This document shows, one piece after another, positions 18,247 through 27,413 of a stretch of DNA of 62,810 bases. Made by a program: the position numbers and the translations under genes. The notes under the pieces were generated by a model. The model worked only from the letters and a program-made list of their open reading frames with translations, searched no databases and had not been told where the DNA came from. How positions within the stretch are numbered: position 1 is the first letter of the stretch; every line of letters starts with the position of its first letter. Origin of the DNA: Candidatus Cloacimonadota bacterium (GTDB lineage Bacteria > Cloacimonadota > Cloacimonadia > Cloacimonadales > TCS61); NCBI GenBank assembly GCA_021735645.1, contig JAIPGP010000008.1, forward strand, positions 1 to 62,810, given 5' to 3'.

Positions 18247-18615
18247 ATAAAGAAGATACTTTTTGCCATTCTATTAATGGCATTCGCAGCTGTAGCATTT
18301 TGTTCTTACGAATTTGTGGTAACGTCTAATGCGGCAGGAACTGTTGATATTTCACTTGAATTCCAAGGAGAGCCATTACTCAATGGACAGCATACTCTTA
18401 CTTTTAACGCAGCTGGTACTCAACAGTTTTCACTTGCGCCAGATGGAGTTCCTGATTGTGCTTAGATACATGGTGAGGGTGCTTGCAGACCAGCTGATCA
18501 TGACTATCAAACATTGAGTCCTGTATTACCAGTGACTTTTACTAATTATATTACAGTAGATATTGATGGCATGAGTCCACCACCAGATCCCGGAGAAGGG
18601 GAAACTGAAGATTAA
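18247..18615 (+). pseudogene. Small secreted protein 3, ATA start and in-frame amber
   Basis: An open frame translating as KKILFAILLMAFAAVAFCSY, a clear signal peptide, begins after an AGAGG site, but the codon where ATG is expected (18247) is ATA. The frame reads 72 codons to TAG at 18463. It then continues in the same frame for 49 codons (IHGEGACRPADHDYQTLSP, then LPVTFTNYITVDIDGM) to a Pro-rich acidic tail (SPPPDPGEGETED) and TAA. The continuation looks protein-like and pairs a Cys before the amber with one after it. Either this is a gene decaying by two point changes, or the sequence has errors, or an ATA start and amber readthrough are used. The first is the simplest reading. It starts 101 bases after small secreted protein 2. 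Confidence 0.6.
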
Positions 18616-18627
18616 ATAGGAGGTAAC

Positions 18628-20862
18628 ATGAGGTATCAGGTTTTAATTTTAATATTTATGGTATTGATAATATCATTAAATGCAATGAATTGTGAATATG
18701 TAACCCGGTTTGGTGAGAGTAACACTTCTATGAGATTGAACAATATGATCATAGAAAACGGAAAGCTTTATTTATGCAAGGAGTTCGGAATAGATATTTT
18801 TGAGATTGAAGGCGACGGTGAATTAACACTTTTAAATACAATACATGTTGATGATGTTAATAATTTTGCCATAGATAATAATAATCTATATTTTTCCTGT
18901 TGGCCTTTTGGTAGTGATACTTGGGATACCATAATATATAAATATGATGTAAGTGATCCCGAGCAGCCGGTAGAGACGGGTCAGATGGAATTGGATTATC
19001 CACCCTATACTATGTATATCTGGCATGATATGCTTACAATAGTTGATTTTATCTTAACCCGTCAGTTACTCTACTATGATCCTGAAACTTTGGAATACAT
19101 AGATAATGAGGAAGGTACATTTCTAAAACCTTTTTATGGAGAATACTGGTGCACAAGTAATCCTGATTCACTTACCATTTATGATTTGAGTAATCCCTTC
19201 GATGCGTTAGAAGCTACATCAATTGATCTGGGATCGGTTTATAATGGTTATAATCATGTATGCAGGCGTATAACAGATGACCTTTATGTGGTTTATAGTC
19301 AGCTTGAAATGTCACTTTGGGATACTTCAGATTTTAGTAACTGGCAATTGTTAAACCAGTTTCTATTTCCGGTGTACGAATTTCTGTTTTATGATCTTAA
19401 TATAGTGATCTGGGATGACAAAATATTATTACCCTTAGTTGAAGAAATGTTAGTTGTTGATATCAGCGATCCGGAATCACCTCAGGTGCAACAAGTTCTA
19501 TATTCTGCTCTTTCTAATCCAACTAACTGCCTGAAATACGGTGAAAAGATATATCTTGTAGATAACTATATGGGAATTCAAGTTTTTGATATTATAGATA
19601 ATGTAATTGAAGCTGGTTAAGTTTGTACTGAATTTCCAAGGATCATGAAGGGGGAGGTAAAAGACAATTATGTTATCAGGGAGACCTGGGCAAAAAGCTC
19701 AGCTATTCCTGATATGAATATCTGGGATGTTTCCAGTCCTGATCAGCCTGTACCTATAGATGAACCTTCTTTAGGAGAGTACAGGGTTTCCTATAATATA
19801 GCAGGCAATACACTGGTATTGAAAAACAGGGAAAATTTTCATATAGAGTTATATGATATTTCTAATTTACCGGAAATAGAATATTTAAGTCATATAGACT
19901 ATTATAATAGCGAGTATGATTTAATGAGTGGTTCAATTAATATATTTGATGATGATCTAAATTCTCTATATCTAAAAAAACCTCCTGGTATTTTTACTTG
20001 TTATAATATCAGCAATCCAGAGGAACCAGAGTTTTTGTTTGAGATTATAGAGGAAGACTATTTAATAATGAATAAGCAGGATGACTATATCTATTTCTAC
20101 GAATCATATAATGGTGATGAAGGTGATCTAAAAATATATAGTGGAATAACCAGCAATAATCCGCAACTTGCGGCTCATTATCCAAATTTTTTCCCAGATA
20201 ATTATTGTGCAGAAATATTGGACAATAAGCTGTTTATTAGTTATTATTTTGATTATGATACAACGCAGGTCTATAATTTAAATGGAACAGAAATGCCTGA
20301 ATTTTCCTGTAATCTCTATTCAGATTGTAGTGGCAGAGTATATTCTTATGGCAGTGAATACCTGATTTGTTCAAATGATGAAGTTAAGAGCTTTTTTATC
20401 CCGGAAAACCCTCCTGAATATATAGAAGCAAATTGCCATATAGGAAGGTTCGATTTTGTTAATGATGTTGAGATTATTCAGAGTGGTACAGAAGATTACC
20501 TCTATATTTTTGATCAATGCTATACAGAAGTCTATCAAATTGAAAGCACTAATAATAACGAAGATTTAATTACTGAAAGCACTCAGATAATTCCTTATCC
20601 CAATCCCTTTTCTTTTGCTGATACCCAAAACATTTCATTCTTACCAGCAGGTGATTGCAGAAATCTTAACAGTGAAACAAAGCTTTCCATCTATAACATT
20701 AAGGGGCAGCTTCTCCATAATGAATACTTCCAGCCCGGCAGAAACGATATAACCTGGGACTGCCAACAAAAAAATGGTAATAAAACCCCATTAGGCATAT
20801 ACCTCTACAAAATAGAAAGCGACTCATATACAGATTTTGGCAAATTCATTATAGCCAAATAG
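18628..20862 (+). pseudogene. Secreted LVIVD-repeat protein with C-terminal sorting domain, interrupted by an in-frame stop
   Basis: A 330-codon frame with signal peptide (MRYQVLILIFMVLIISLNA) and LVIVD-like beta-propeller repeats (YKYDVSDPEQPVETG, LVVDISDPESPQVQQVL) stops at TAA 19618-19620. The same frame resumes at once and runs to 20862 with more repeats (MNIWDVSSPDQPVPID, then CYNISNPEEPEFLFEI). It ends in a FlgD-Ig / Por-type sorting domain (PYPNPF, then KLSIYNIKGQLL, then GIYLYKIES). The bases between (19621-19644) also translate sensibly, so this is one gene of about 744 codons split by a nonsense codon. An AGGAGG site serves the first half; a GGGGGAGG before a second ATG region could allow restart, but without a signal peptide. 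Confidence 0.7.
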
Positions 20863-21030
20863 AACCCAGCTAAGTTATTGATTTGAGATGATGTTCCCAT
20901 CATATCGAACTTAAGTACATTCAATACCATACCCGGTAAACAAACTCCATTGATTGATCCGGTTAACAATGTTCACGATGTTCACTGCGTTCAAAATTCC
21001 TATGCTGGAAAAATAAAAAATACTGATCGG
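20863..21030. other. Intergenic stretch before the IS21 remnant
   Basis: Short inverted and direct repeat fragments (GTTCACGATGTTCAC) are present but no gene. It may contain the worn left part of the IS21 element; I see no istA coding sequence. Confidence 0.4.
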
Positions 21031-21300
21031 ATATTCTGGCTTAGGGAAAACACGTTTAGTAATTGATGAAATGGGTTTTCTGACATTGAAACCAGAGCAT
21101 TCCAGCTTGTTTTTCAACTCATTAATAAGTTCTATGAATTTCGGTCAATCATACTGACTTCAAATAAATTGTTCAGCGAATGGGGCAGCACATTTGGAGA
21201 TCAGGTAATTGCAACAGTAATATTGGACAGTTTACTTCATCACGCAGAGCCAATCGTTATGCAAGGTGACAGCTACAGAATGAAAGGTAAAATGAGCTAA
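21031..21300 (+). pseudogene. istB: Degenerate IS21-family helper ATPase (istB) remnant
   Basis: One frame gives GYSGLGKT (Walker A-like) fused directly to RLVIDEMGFLTLKPEHSSLFF, the IstB Walker B segment, so the middle of the protein is deleted. A one-base shift near 21110-21115 moves to a frame reading FQLINKFYEFRSIILTSNK, then LFSEWGSTFGDQVIATVILD and HHAEPIVMQGDSYRMKGK to TAA at 21300. This is the standard IstB C-terminus (TSN..FSEWG..FGD...A..LD..LHH......G.SYR.K). The combination of deletion and frameshift means a dead element. Confidence 0.8.
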
Positions 21301-21304
21301 CATA

Positions 21305-21356
21305 TCTGTACCAGTTTTGAGTACCAAAACTGTACCAATTTAGAATGCCATTGACA
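21305..21356. mobile_element. Right terminal region of the IS21-family remnant
   Basis: Two imperfect direct repeats, CTGTACCAGTTTTGAGTAC and CTGTACCAATTTAGAATGCC, end in ATTGACA just after the istB stop. Repeated binding sites ending in CA are normal for IS21-family ends. The boundary at about 21356 is approximate. Confidence 0.6.
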
Positions 21357-21435
21357 GAAGAAACAGAAATATGCACTATCAGAGACTGTCGGAGTTATAA
21401 CTGATGGCGTGCTTACAAAAGGAGGTATGCTAAAC

Positions 21436-21940
21436 GTGAGAGAGTTTTTATGTTGAGGTTGGCAACCTTAATGGAATCCTATAAGTGTAAACGAAATGGA
21501 ATTCAGGCGTAAAGCAGTCGGAGATGCTCGTAGTAGTGATGATAGCTGTGCAACATAACGCAGCAGGAGCGAAGGGGCATTACTTCAAAGAAATCTACAA
21601 GAAAAGGAGAATGTTGTGATTGATGTAAATCTAACAAACAAACCAAAATCAGCCATGAAGGCTGAAGACAGAGTTCGCTCTTTTCAACGTAAGTTATATT
21701 CCAAAGCCAAACTGGAAAAAGAAAGAGTCAACGAAAATGTAAGCTTTCTCGCCAGGTCGCTTATGAGAGATTGGTTGAGTATTATTGACTATAAAACCTC
21801 TTAAACAGGTTCCGTTGTTGAAACTGTGAAAGCTTGGTAAAGAACTTTGTCTGAAAGCCGTGTGCGGGAAAACCGCATGCACGGTTTGATGATGGGAACA
21901 GGGAATGCGAATCCTGAACCTGTCTCTACTCTACTGGTAA
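21436..21940 (+). mobile_element. Group II intron with a nearly deleted reverse transcriptase gene
   Basis: The clearest part is domain V at about 21855-21887: an AGC triad opens a stem CCGTGTGCGG, a GAAA tetraloop closes it, and CCGCATGCACGGTT returns with a two-base bulge. A domain VI-like hairpin (ACAGG to CCTGT, with an unpaired A in CTGAACC) follows and the 3' end is probably CTAC near 21934. Upstream, GTGAGAGAG then GTTGAGGTTGGCAACCTT resembles the 5' end and first domain I stem, and GGAGATGCTCGTAGTAG then GGAGCGAAGGGGC resembles the exon-binding region. The whole is only about 500 bases because the intron protein gene is almost all missing. End points are estimates. Confidence 0.75.
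21616..21804 (+). pseudogene. Remnant of group II intron reverse transcriptase (LtrA-like) N-terminus
   Basis: From a GTG the frame reads MIDVNLTNKPKSAMKAEDRV, then RSFQRKLYSKAKLEKE. The R..QRKLY.KAK pattern is the usual start of intron-encoded reverse transcriptases. It stops after 62 codons, against about 400-600 normally, with no RT catalytic motif. It sits where domain IV would carry the gene, confirming an internal deletion. Confidence 0.65.
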
Positions 21941-22342
21941 CAAACTTTTTAATACAATCGTCCTAATTCTAATTAATTTATATCTCGTAACTGCAATTAA
22001 CACATCATTTTTTCACCAATATCTATCAAAAAGCACTTCAAATTCTTTCATACCCCCCAATTTTACATCTTGCATTATCTATTTTCTATTACTCCTTACT
22101 CCCTGTGGGTTCCCTGTGGCTTTTGATAGTTTATGATCAATAGCTGTAACATTAGTTCTGAATTAAATTTTCTGTCTCAATGAATAACAAATCTAATTCC
22201 TCTTATCCTCTAATTTCTGCAGAGAATCACGCCATTGACAGTCATATTAGTCCTATTAACCTTATTTTATCAGATAATCGGGCTAAAGATTGCTCTCGAT
22301 TCGCCAATGAGATGTCTTGAGGAGTCCAGAGCTTGATGATCT
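21941..22342. other. AT-rich intergenic region without recognisable gene
   Basis: Low-GC DNA with many stops in all frames. A GCTGTAACATTAG at about 22143 recalls the -35 block of the ECF-type promoters but has no matching -10 block at the right distance and no gene behind it. Nothing else is supported. Confidence 0.5.
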
Positions 22343-24244
22343 TTACTTTAATAAATTCATTTTCCTGATTACTGAATGTTCCCCAGTTTTTAAACTATAC
22401 AGATAAATACCGCTTGGCATTAGCTTTCCCCGGTCATTTCTGCCATCCCAGATCAAAGAGTATTCAGATGCCTGCAGATGCTCAGATACCAGTTCTCTGA
22501 TTTTTTGCCCTTTCAAATTATATATTTCCAGTTTCACATCCGCAGACTTGGTTAATAGAAAACTTATCTTTGTCTGGGGATTAAAAGGATTGGGAAAGTT
22601 TGAAAGCTGCATAGTCCCAGATACTTCATTCTGATCTTCAGACACAACAAGATTAATTTCTACTTCATTAGATGGTGCGGTTTCATAGGCGTCATTATAT
22701 AATGCTGTTACCCAGTAAACATGCAGTCCCGAGGAAGCAAGCTCATCCAGGCATTCCACTTCTTCGGTTTGAATGATCAATTCAGAATCGCGATAAACTC
22801 TATACAAACTGACATTAGTCCCTTCAGGAGCCTGCCATTGGCAATATACATTTCCCCCCTCTATTTCTGCTGTGAAATCTGCTGGTGGAATCAAAGAAAT
22901 AGATACTTCAGCAGTATTTGACATTTCTGATTCTGAATCCCCATATACTGCAGTTACCCGAAAACTATAATCACCTTCATCAAGCCCGGTGATGATATAT
23001 TGAGTATCGCTTGCAGGTATTTCTTCGATCATCACTCCATAATTATAAATCCTGTAATTAGTAAGATTCATAAAAATTCCACCCTGATTGTTATGATCCC
23101 AAAAAAGATTAACATCATTAACATTCAATACCTGGGCAGTTAAATTTTCCGGCGTTGACATCTCTCCACTATAAGTTGTTGCCAGTCGCAATTGCTCTTC
23201 AATATTATCATGATAAGTAATGAAGGGATGATTATTATAGATATTTAAGCAGATAGCCGGTTGCCACATGTCTATAGTATCAAGCACTTCTGTTTCCCAG
23301 TTATCAGCAGTACCCCAGGCGTGTTTGATCAGGCAGGCATTATGAGCAAAATAAGCTATGTGCATTATGCCATCATCATCTATCTGGATCTGGTTATCCC
23401 AGCCGATCTTATTCTGCTGGACACCGGGATCAATTATATAGTTTACCCATTCTCCACTGTTTTTTGTACAAAATCGCAGGTCATAATTCCCTTCCCCGGC
23501 ATAATAGTAACTGATCTGGGGACGGTCCTGGTCATCCAGCGCCAGATATGATTCTCCCATAGCCGGCAGCGTCGTATCAATCTGCCATGCTTCTCCATCC
23601 CAGTGAGTTAATGTATAACCCGGAAGCCAGGACAATATCCAGGGCAGGTCTTCACTATCCAATACAATGCTGCAGACAGTACCTCCCGCACCTTCGATAG
23701 ATTCTATCTGCCATTCATCATCGATTTTTCTGGCGTAACGCAAATTACCTTGATTTAATCCCGTATAAGCAATATGCGTTACGTCGTTTTCATCAACAAC
23801 CAGCCGCAGCCAGCTGGATGATATTGTTATATTGTCCACCTGCTCTATTGTCCACTCTCCGTCATAAAAAGCATAACCAAGATACTGCCCCTGCATTAAA
23901 TAGGCTACATGCAAATTCCCGTCACTGTCTATGCCCACTCCTGGTGCGGTATTGATCCCTAATCCGGCTGGAGCTACATCCTCTGTTATCCAATTCTCAC
24001 CATCCCAGCAGGTGTATTTTAGCTGTGGACTGGAAAGACGTGGATGATAAGAAAATATGTGCGGATTACCACTGGCATCAAAAACAAATTCTGAACCAGC
24101 TACACTGCCATTATATCCCCCGGATAGTTCTGCAACATCATAAATACTCCAGGTTTGGGCTAAAAGCAAAACAGGTAACACTCCTAAAAATAAGAGCGTG
24201 ATAACTTTAGAAAAATTGATATAGAAAGAACCCCGAATTTTCAT
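22343..24244 (-). CDS. Secreted protein with FN3-like domains and C-terminal sorting domain
   Basis: 633 residues. After a long N-region, a signal peptide (VITLLFLGVLPVLLLAQTW) leads into about 330 residues of short repeated beta units (GIDSDGNLHVAYLMQG, VDENDVTHIAYTGLN, IDDDGIMHIAYFAHN), which look like a beta-propeller. Two FN3-like domains follow (about 365-455 and 455-540, with LTAQVLNVNDVNLFWDHNN and DFTAEIEGGNVYCQWQAP). The end is a FlgD-Ig / Por-type domain (NFPNPFNPQTKISF, LEIYNLKGQKI, GIYLYSLKTG), typical of cargo for a type IX-like secretion route. It probably acts at the cell surface or outside the cell. The ATG is preceded by AAGGAG. Substrate and partner are unknown. Confidence 0.85.
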   Translation of the reverse strand: MKIRGSFYINFSKVITLLFLGVLPVLLLAQTWSIYDVAELSGGYNGSVAGSEFVFDASGNPHIFSYHPRLSSPQLKYTCWDGENWITEDVAPAGLGINTAPGVGIDSDGNLHVAYLMQGQYLGYAFYDGEWTIEQVDNITISSSWLRLVVDENDVTHIAYTGLNQGNLRYARKIDDEWQIESIEGAGGTVCSIVLDSEDLPWILSWLPGYTLTHWDGEAWQIDTTLPAMGESYLALDDQDRPQISYYYAGEGNYDLRFCTKNSGEWVNYIIDPGVQQNKIGWDNQIQIDDDGIMHIAYFAHNACLIKHAWGTADNWETEVLDTIDMWQPAICLNIYNNHPFITYHDNIEEQLRLATTYSGEMSTPENLTAQVLNVNDVNLFWDHNNQGGIFMNLTNYRIYNYGVMIEEIPASDTQYIITGLDEGDYSFRVTAVYGDSESEMSNTAEVSISLIPPADFTAEIEGGNVYCQWQAPEGTNVSLYRVYRDSELIIQTEEVECLDELASSGLHVYWVTALYNDAYETAPSNEVEINLVVSEDQNEVSGTMQLSNFPNPFNPQTKISFLLTKSADVKLEIYNLKGQKIRELVSEHLQASEYSLIWDGRNDRGKLMPSGIYLYSLKTGEHSVIRKMNLLK

Positions 24245-24311
24245 AATATAACTCCTTAATAATTTTTAACTGCTGGTTAAAAATCATTTATCTAGGGAAG
24301 TTGTCAATATC

Positions 24312-24338
24312 TTTATTAGCTGGCGGTGAAAAATTATT
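24312..24338. promoter_or_regulatory. Candidate operator shared with the trmB/efflux intergenic region (copy 1)
   Basis: TTTATTAGCTGG followed by CGGTGAAAAATTATT lies in the gap between the trmB-like gene and the sorting-domain gene. The same two blocks in the opposite order (AGTGAAAATTTATTAGCCGG) occur at 25194-25213. A shared regulator site is inference. Confidence 0.3.
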
Positions 24339-24353
24339 CTCTGAGTAGTCTCA

Positions 24354-25160
24354 TCAATCAGATATTTCCTGCGGAGACAAATTATCAATAAGTGGCTTTG
24401 ATTGTTGAAGATAATAGCTAAAAAGTTCAGTAAAGGCGGCAGCAACATCTTCATGATGGACGATTATGGCAGTTGATGAATGTCTGGCAGGAATTTTATC
24501 TCGAGTATTAATAACCACTGCTTCCTGATCAAATATGGCGATTTTAAGCGGGATGTGGTTACAGATACGCACATCTACTCCAGCAGCCTGGAAATTTTGC
24601 ATAGCTTTAGCCAGTATAGAATCCTGCAAATCTTTCTTATCATAGAGATAGATATAATCAATTTTCGGATTAAACTCACCAATTTCTCCCACAGCAAATT
24701 TTTCGGAATTCATAATGAATGGTGATTTAAGGAGACATTTAACAGTATGCTGACTTTGCATTTCGAGCTGATTAACCCGTTCAATAATCAATTCATCGTT
24801 TTTAATCACTTCTACATAATCCACCGGGTCATTTTGACCATTATACTGCTGATAAAATTCTGTAATTTTGGCTGTGACCTGCTGCAATTCAGACATTTGC
24901 TTCTTCAGAGCATTAGCTTGCTTGGATAGAGTATCTTGAGGATTAATCGCTTTATAACGTTTTTCATTTCCGGCTATACGCCGGCAAAAATCTTTCTTTT
25001 CCAGTTTATCCAATGTAGTATAGATTTTTGAGCGGGGAATTTCCGTAAGTTTTGCCAACTCAGTAGCTGTTAAGCTCTCCTGCTGCAGCAGAAAGAAATA
25101 GGCTCGTTTTTCATAATCAGAGAGATCAAGTTTTTCCAGACTTTCTTTGATTTTATTCAT
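24354..25160 (-). CDS. TrmB-family transcriptional regulator
   Basis: 268 residues. The N-terminal winged helix (about 8-75) matches TrmB regulators: LDLSDYEKRAYFFLLQQESL, then TATELAKLTEIPRSKIYTTL and DKLEKKDFCRRI. A coiled coil (about 75-105) and an effector domain (VIKNDELIIERVNQLEMQSQ, then HSSTAIIVHHEDVAAAFTELF) follow. TrmB proteins are commonest in archaea and usually sense sugars or other small ligands; the ligand here is unknown. The gene is divergent from the HlyD-MacB-TolC operon, which is the natural target. A TTGACG box lies upstream on its own strand. GGAG serves the ATG. Confidence 0.85.
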   Translation of the reverse strand: MNKIKESLEKLDLSDYEKRAYFFLLQQESLTATELAKLTEIPRSKIYTTLDKLEKKDFCRRIAGNEKRYKAINPQDTLSKQANALKKQMSELQQVTAKITEFYQQYNGQNDPVDYVEVIKNDELIIERVNQLEMQSQHTVKCLLKSPFIMNSEKFAVGEIGEFNPKIDYIYLYDKKDLQDSILAKAMQNFQAAGVDVRICNHIPLKIAIFDQEAVVINTRDKIPARHSSTAIIVHHEDVAAAFTELFSYYLQQSKPLIDNLSPQEISD

Positions 25161-25193
25161 ATATTTTGCTCCACTTTATATTTTTTTACTAAC

Positions 25194-25213
25194 AGTGAAA
25201 ATTTATTAGCCGG
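25194..25213. promoter_or_regulatory. Candidate TrmB operator in the divergent promoter region (copy 2)
   Basis: AGTGAAAATTTATTAGCCGG lies between the divergent trmB-like gene and the efflux operon. It shares GTGAAAA(A/T)TTATT and TTTATTAGC(C/T)GG with 24312-24338. It overlaps the likely promoter of the regulator. Evidence is similarity only. Confidence 0.35.
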
Positions 25214-25394
25214 AGCTTTCGTCAACTTTTTTCTGGAAATGATGCTTTAGCTCAGTGCCAATAAAGGGCTGCTAATTTACAATGAATACATTCAACCTGG
25301 CAAGAATGAAATTAAAGGATAAATTGACAAATATAGCAGAGATTTGAGTAAGCATTTGTCTAAGAAGTAAAATACAGAGAAGGCAGGTAAGGTT

Positions 25395-26657
25395 ATGGCA
25401 AAAGTGAGGAAGAAGAGGAAGAAATTTCCCTGGTTATTGATAGTAATAATATTGATCATTGTACCGGTGGTCTATTTTAAATTTATTCAGCAGGATACAG
25501 GCAGCAAAGTGAGTTATGAGACGAGTGATCTGGAGACAATGGATCTGGAGAGCACTGTATCAAGCACAGGGACACTGGCAGCAGTAGGAACGGTGGAAGT
25601 GGGCACGCAGGTATCTGGCGAAATAGCCAGTGTATTAGTGGATTATAATGATAAAGTACGAAAAGATCAGATGCTGGCGATCTTAGACCAGACTACCTTG
25701 AAATCGAGTTTTCGAGATGCTCAGGCGAGTCTGAAACGGGCACGGGCACAATATGAACTGATGCAGGTAAAATTTGTCACCGATAGCACTCTTTATGCCA
25801 AAGAATTACTTTCTGCTTATGAATATAAAAGTAGTCAGACAGATTTGATCAATGCCGAAACCAATCTGATATCTGCAGAAATATCTCTGGAGAAAGCTGA
25901 TCAGAATTTGAATGAATATGCCATAATCCGTTCACCTATTGATGGTTTAGTAATATCCCGTGAAATTGAGGCAGGTCAAACTGTGCAGGCAAGCATGTCT
26001 GCCCCAACATTGTTTATATTGGCGGAAGATTTAGGTCAGATGGAAATAGAGGCACTGGTGGATGAGAGTGATATTGGTTTGATAGCGGCGGGTCAAAGTA
26101 TTCGTTTTAGCGTGGAAGCATATCCCGATGACGAATTCACAGGAGTAGTCAATCAGGTGAGATTGCAATCAAAAGCTGTCTCGGATGTGGTTCATTACAC
26201 CGTGATCTGTACTGCCGATAACAGCAGCAGAACTTTATTACCAGGAATGACAGCAACCATAGAATTTATCGTGGATTCTCGCCAGCAGGTGCAGACAGTG
26301 CTAAACAGCAGTTTTAGCATAACAATGCCGGAAGAAGTATTAGCGAAGTTGCGAGAAGAAATGAAAAAGAAAATGGAAAACAGTGAGCGACCTCCAGAAG
26401 GGAAGCTGCGACACAGAGACAGGAGTGTAAATTCAGAAGATACCGGTATGCTCTGGTATATGGCAGAAGACGGCAGTATAGGCAGGGCAATAGTGGAAAA
26501 AGGCTTGAGTGACGGCATACATACCGAAATATTAAAAGTCCGTAACTTGCCGGAAAACGCCAAAATCATCACGAAAGTGAATGGCAACAGCTCGACAGTT
26601 AAGTCCAGCAGTTCTAGAAACCAGATGTCTGGCGGTCATCGACCTGGATTATTCTAA
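25395..26657 (+). CDS. Periplasmic adaptor (HlyD / MacA-like membrane fusion protein)
   Basis: 420 residues. One N-terminal membrane helix (about 13-30) is followed by a lipoyl-like half-motif (GTVEVGTQVSGEIASVLVDY), a helical hairpin (LKSSFRDAQASLKRARAQYE), the second half-motif (AIIRSPIDGLVISREIEAGQ) and beta-barrel domains (about 215-300). It bridges the MacB-type ABC transporter and an outer-membrane TolC channel. A charged insert (about 315-350, REEMKKKMENSERPPEGKLR) and a Ser-rich C-terminus are unusual. It is the first gene of a four-gene efflux operon divergent from the TrmB regulator. Confidence 0.92.
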   Translation: MAKVRKKRKKFPWLLIVIILIIVPVVYFKFIQQDTGSKVSYETSDLETMDLESTVSSTGTLAAVGTVEVGTQVSGEIASVLVDYNDKVRKDQMLAILDQTTLKSSFRDAQASLKRARAQYELMQVKFVTDSTLYAKELLSAYEYKSSQTDLINAETNLISAEISLEKADQNLNEYAIIRSPIDGLVISREIEAGQTVQASMSAPTLFILAEDLGQMEIEALVDESDIGLIAAGQSIRFSVEAYPDDEFTGVVNQVRLQSKAVSDVVHYTVICTADNSSRTLLPGMTATIEFIVDSRQQVQTVLNSSFSITMPEEVLAKLREEMKKKMENSERPPEGKLRHRDRSVNSEDTGMLWYMAEDGSIGRAIVEKGLSDGIHTEILKVRNLPENAKIITKVNGNSSTVKSSSSRNQMSGGHRPGLF

Positions 26658-26674
26658 TCAAACAGGGAAAACAC

Positions 26675-27412
26675 ATGAATAAAGTAATAGAAATGCGAGG
26701 AATAGTCAAGAATTATCAGATGGGTGAATTAGAAGTACGCGCCTTGCGTGGGATCGACCTGGAGATAGTCAGTGGAGAATTTGTGGCAATCATGGGGGCT
26801 TCAGGTTCCGGTAAATCGACCTTGATGAATATCATCGGCTGTCTGGACGTTCATTCGGAAGGAGAATACTATCTGGATGGAGAAAATATCCAGGATATGG
26901 AAGCAGATGATTTTGCCGAGATCAGGAACGTCAAAATCGGCTTTGTGTTTCAAGGTTTTAATCTGCTGGCCAGAACAACAGCTCTGGAGAACGTGGAATT
27001 GCCATTATTATATAATAAATCAGTAAAAATGCGCGAAGTAGTTACTAAAGCGGAAGCCGCTTTGAAACTGGTAGGTCTGGGAGATCGAATGGATCATGAT
27101 CCTAGTCAGCTTTCGGGAGGACAGCAGCAGCGGGTAGCAATTGCCCGGGCACTGGTGAATAATCCTGCTTTGATACTGGCAGATGAGCCCACCGGCAATC
27201 TTGACAGCAGGACATCTGTGGAAGTGATGAAGCTTTTTCAGGATTTAAACGATAAGGGCATCACCATTGTGCTGGTAACACATGAGCGAGATATAGCAGA
27301 ATATGCCCAACGAAAAGTGGTTTTAAAGGATGGTCATAAAATAGAAGACAGTCCGATAACAAAGCGGCGTATTGCAGCTACCGACCTGCAAAATATACCG
27401 GAAGAGGGCTAA
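26675..27412 (+). CDS. MacB-type ABC transporter ATPase
   Basis: 245 residues with all ABC motifs: Walker [11 protein letters not shown] loop in FVFQGFNLL, signature [15 protein letters not shown], Walker [13 protein letters not shown] and switch His in LVTHE. It is a LolD/MacB-class ATPase energising the FtsX-type permease encoded next, either for drug/peptide efflux or for export of an envelope component. It lies 17 bases after the adaptor gene and overlaps nothing; the permease gene starts one base after its stop. Confidence 0.95.
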   Translation: MNKVIEMRGIVKNYQMGELEVRALRGIDLEIVSGEFVAIMGASGSGKSTLMNIIGCLDVHSEGEYYLDGENIQDMEADDFAEIRNVKIGFVFQGFNLLARTTALENVELPLLYNKSVKMREVVTKAEAALKLVGLGDRMDHDPSQLSGGQQQRVAIARALVNNPALILADEPTGNLDSRTSVEVMKLFQDLNDKGITIVLVTHERDIAEYAQRKVVLKDGHKIEDSPITKRRIAATDLQNIPEEG

Positions 27413-27413
27413 A

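Noticed and set aside
22143-22170. A further ECF-type promoter (GCTGTAACATT)
   Set aside because: The -10-like block is absent at 15-16 bases and no plus-strand gene follows.
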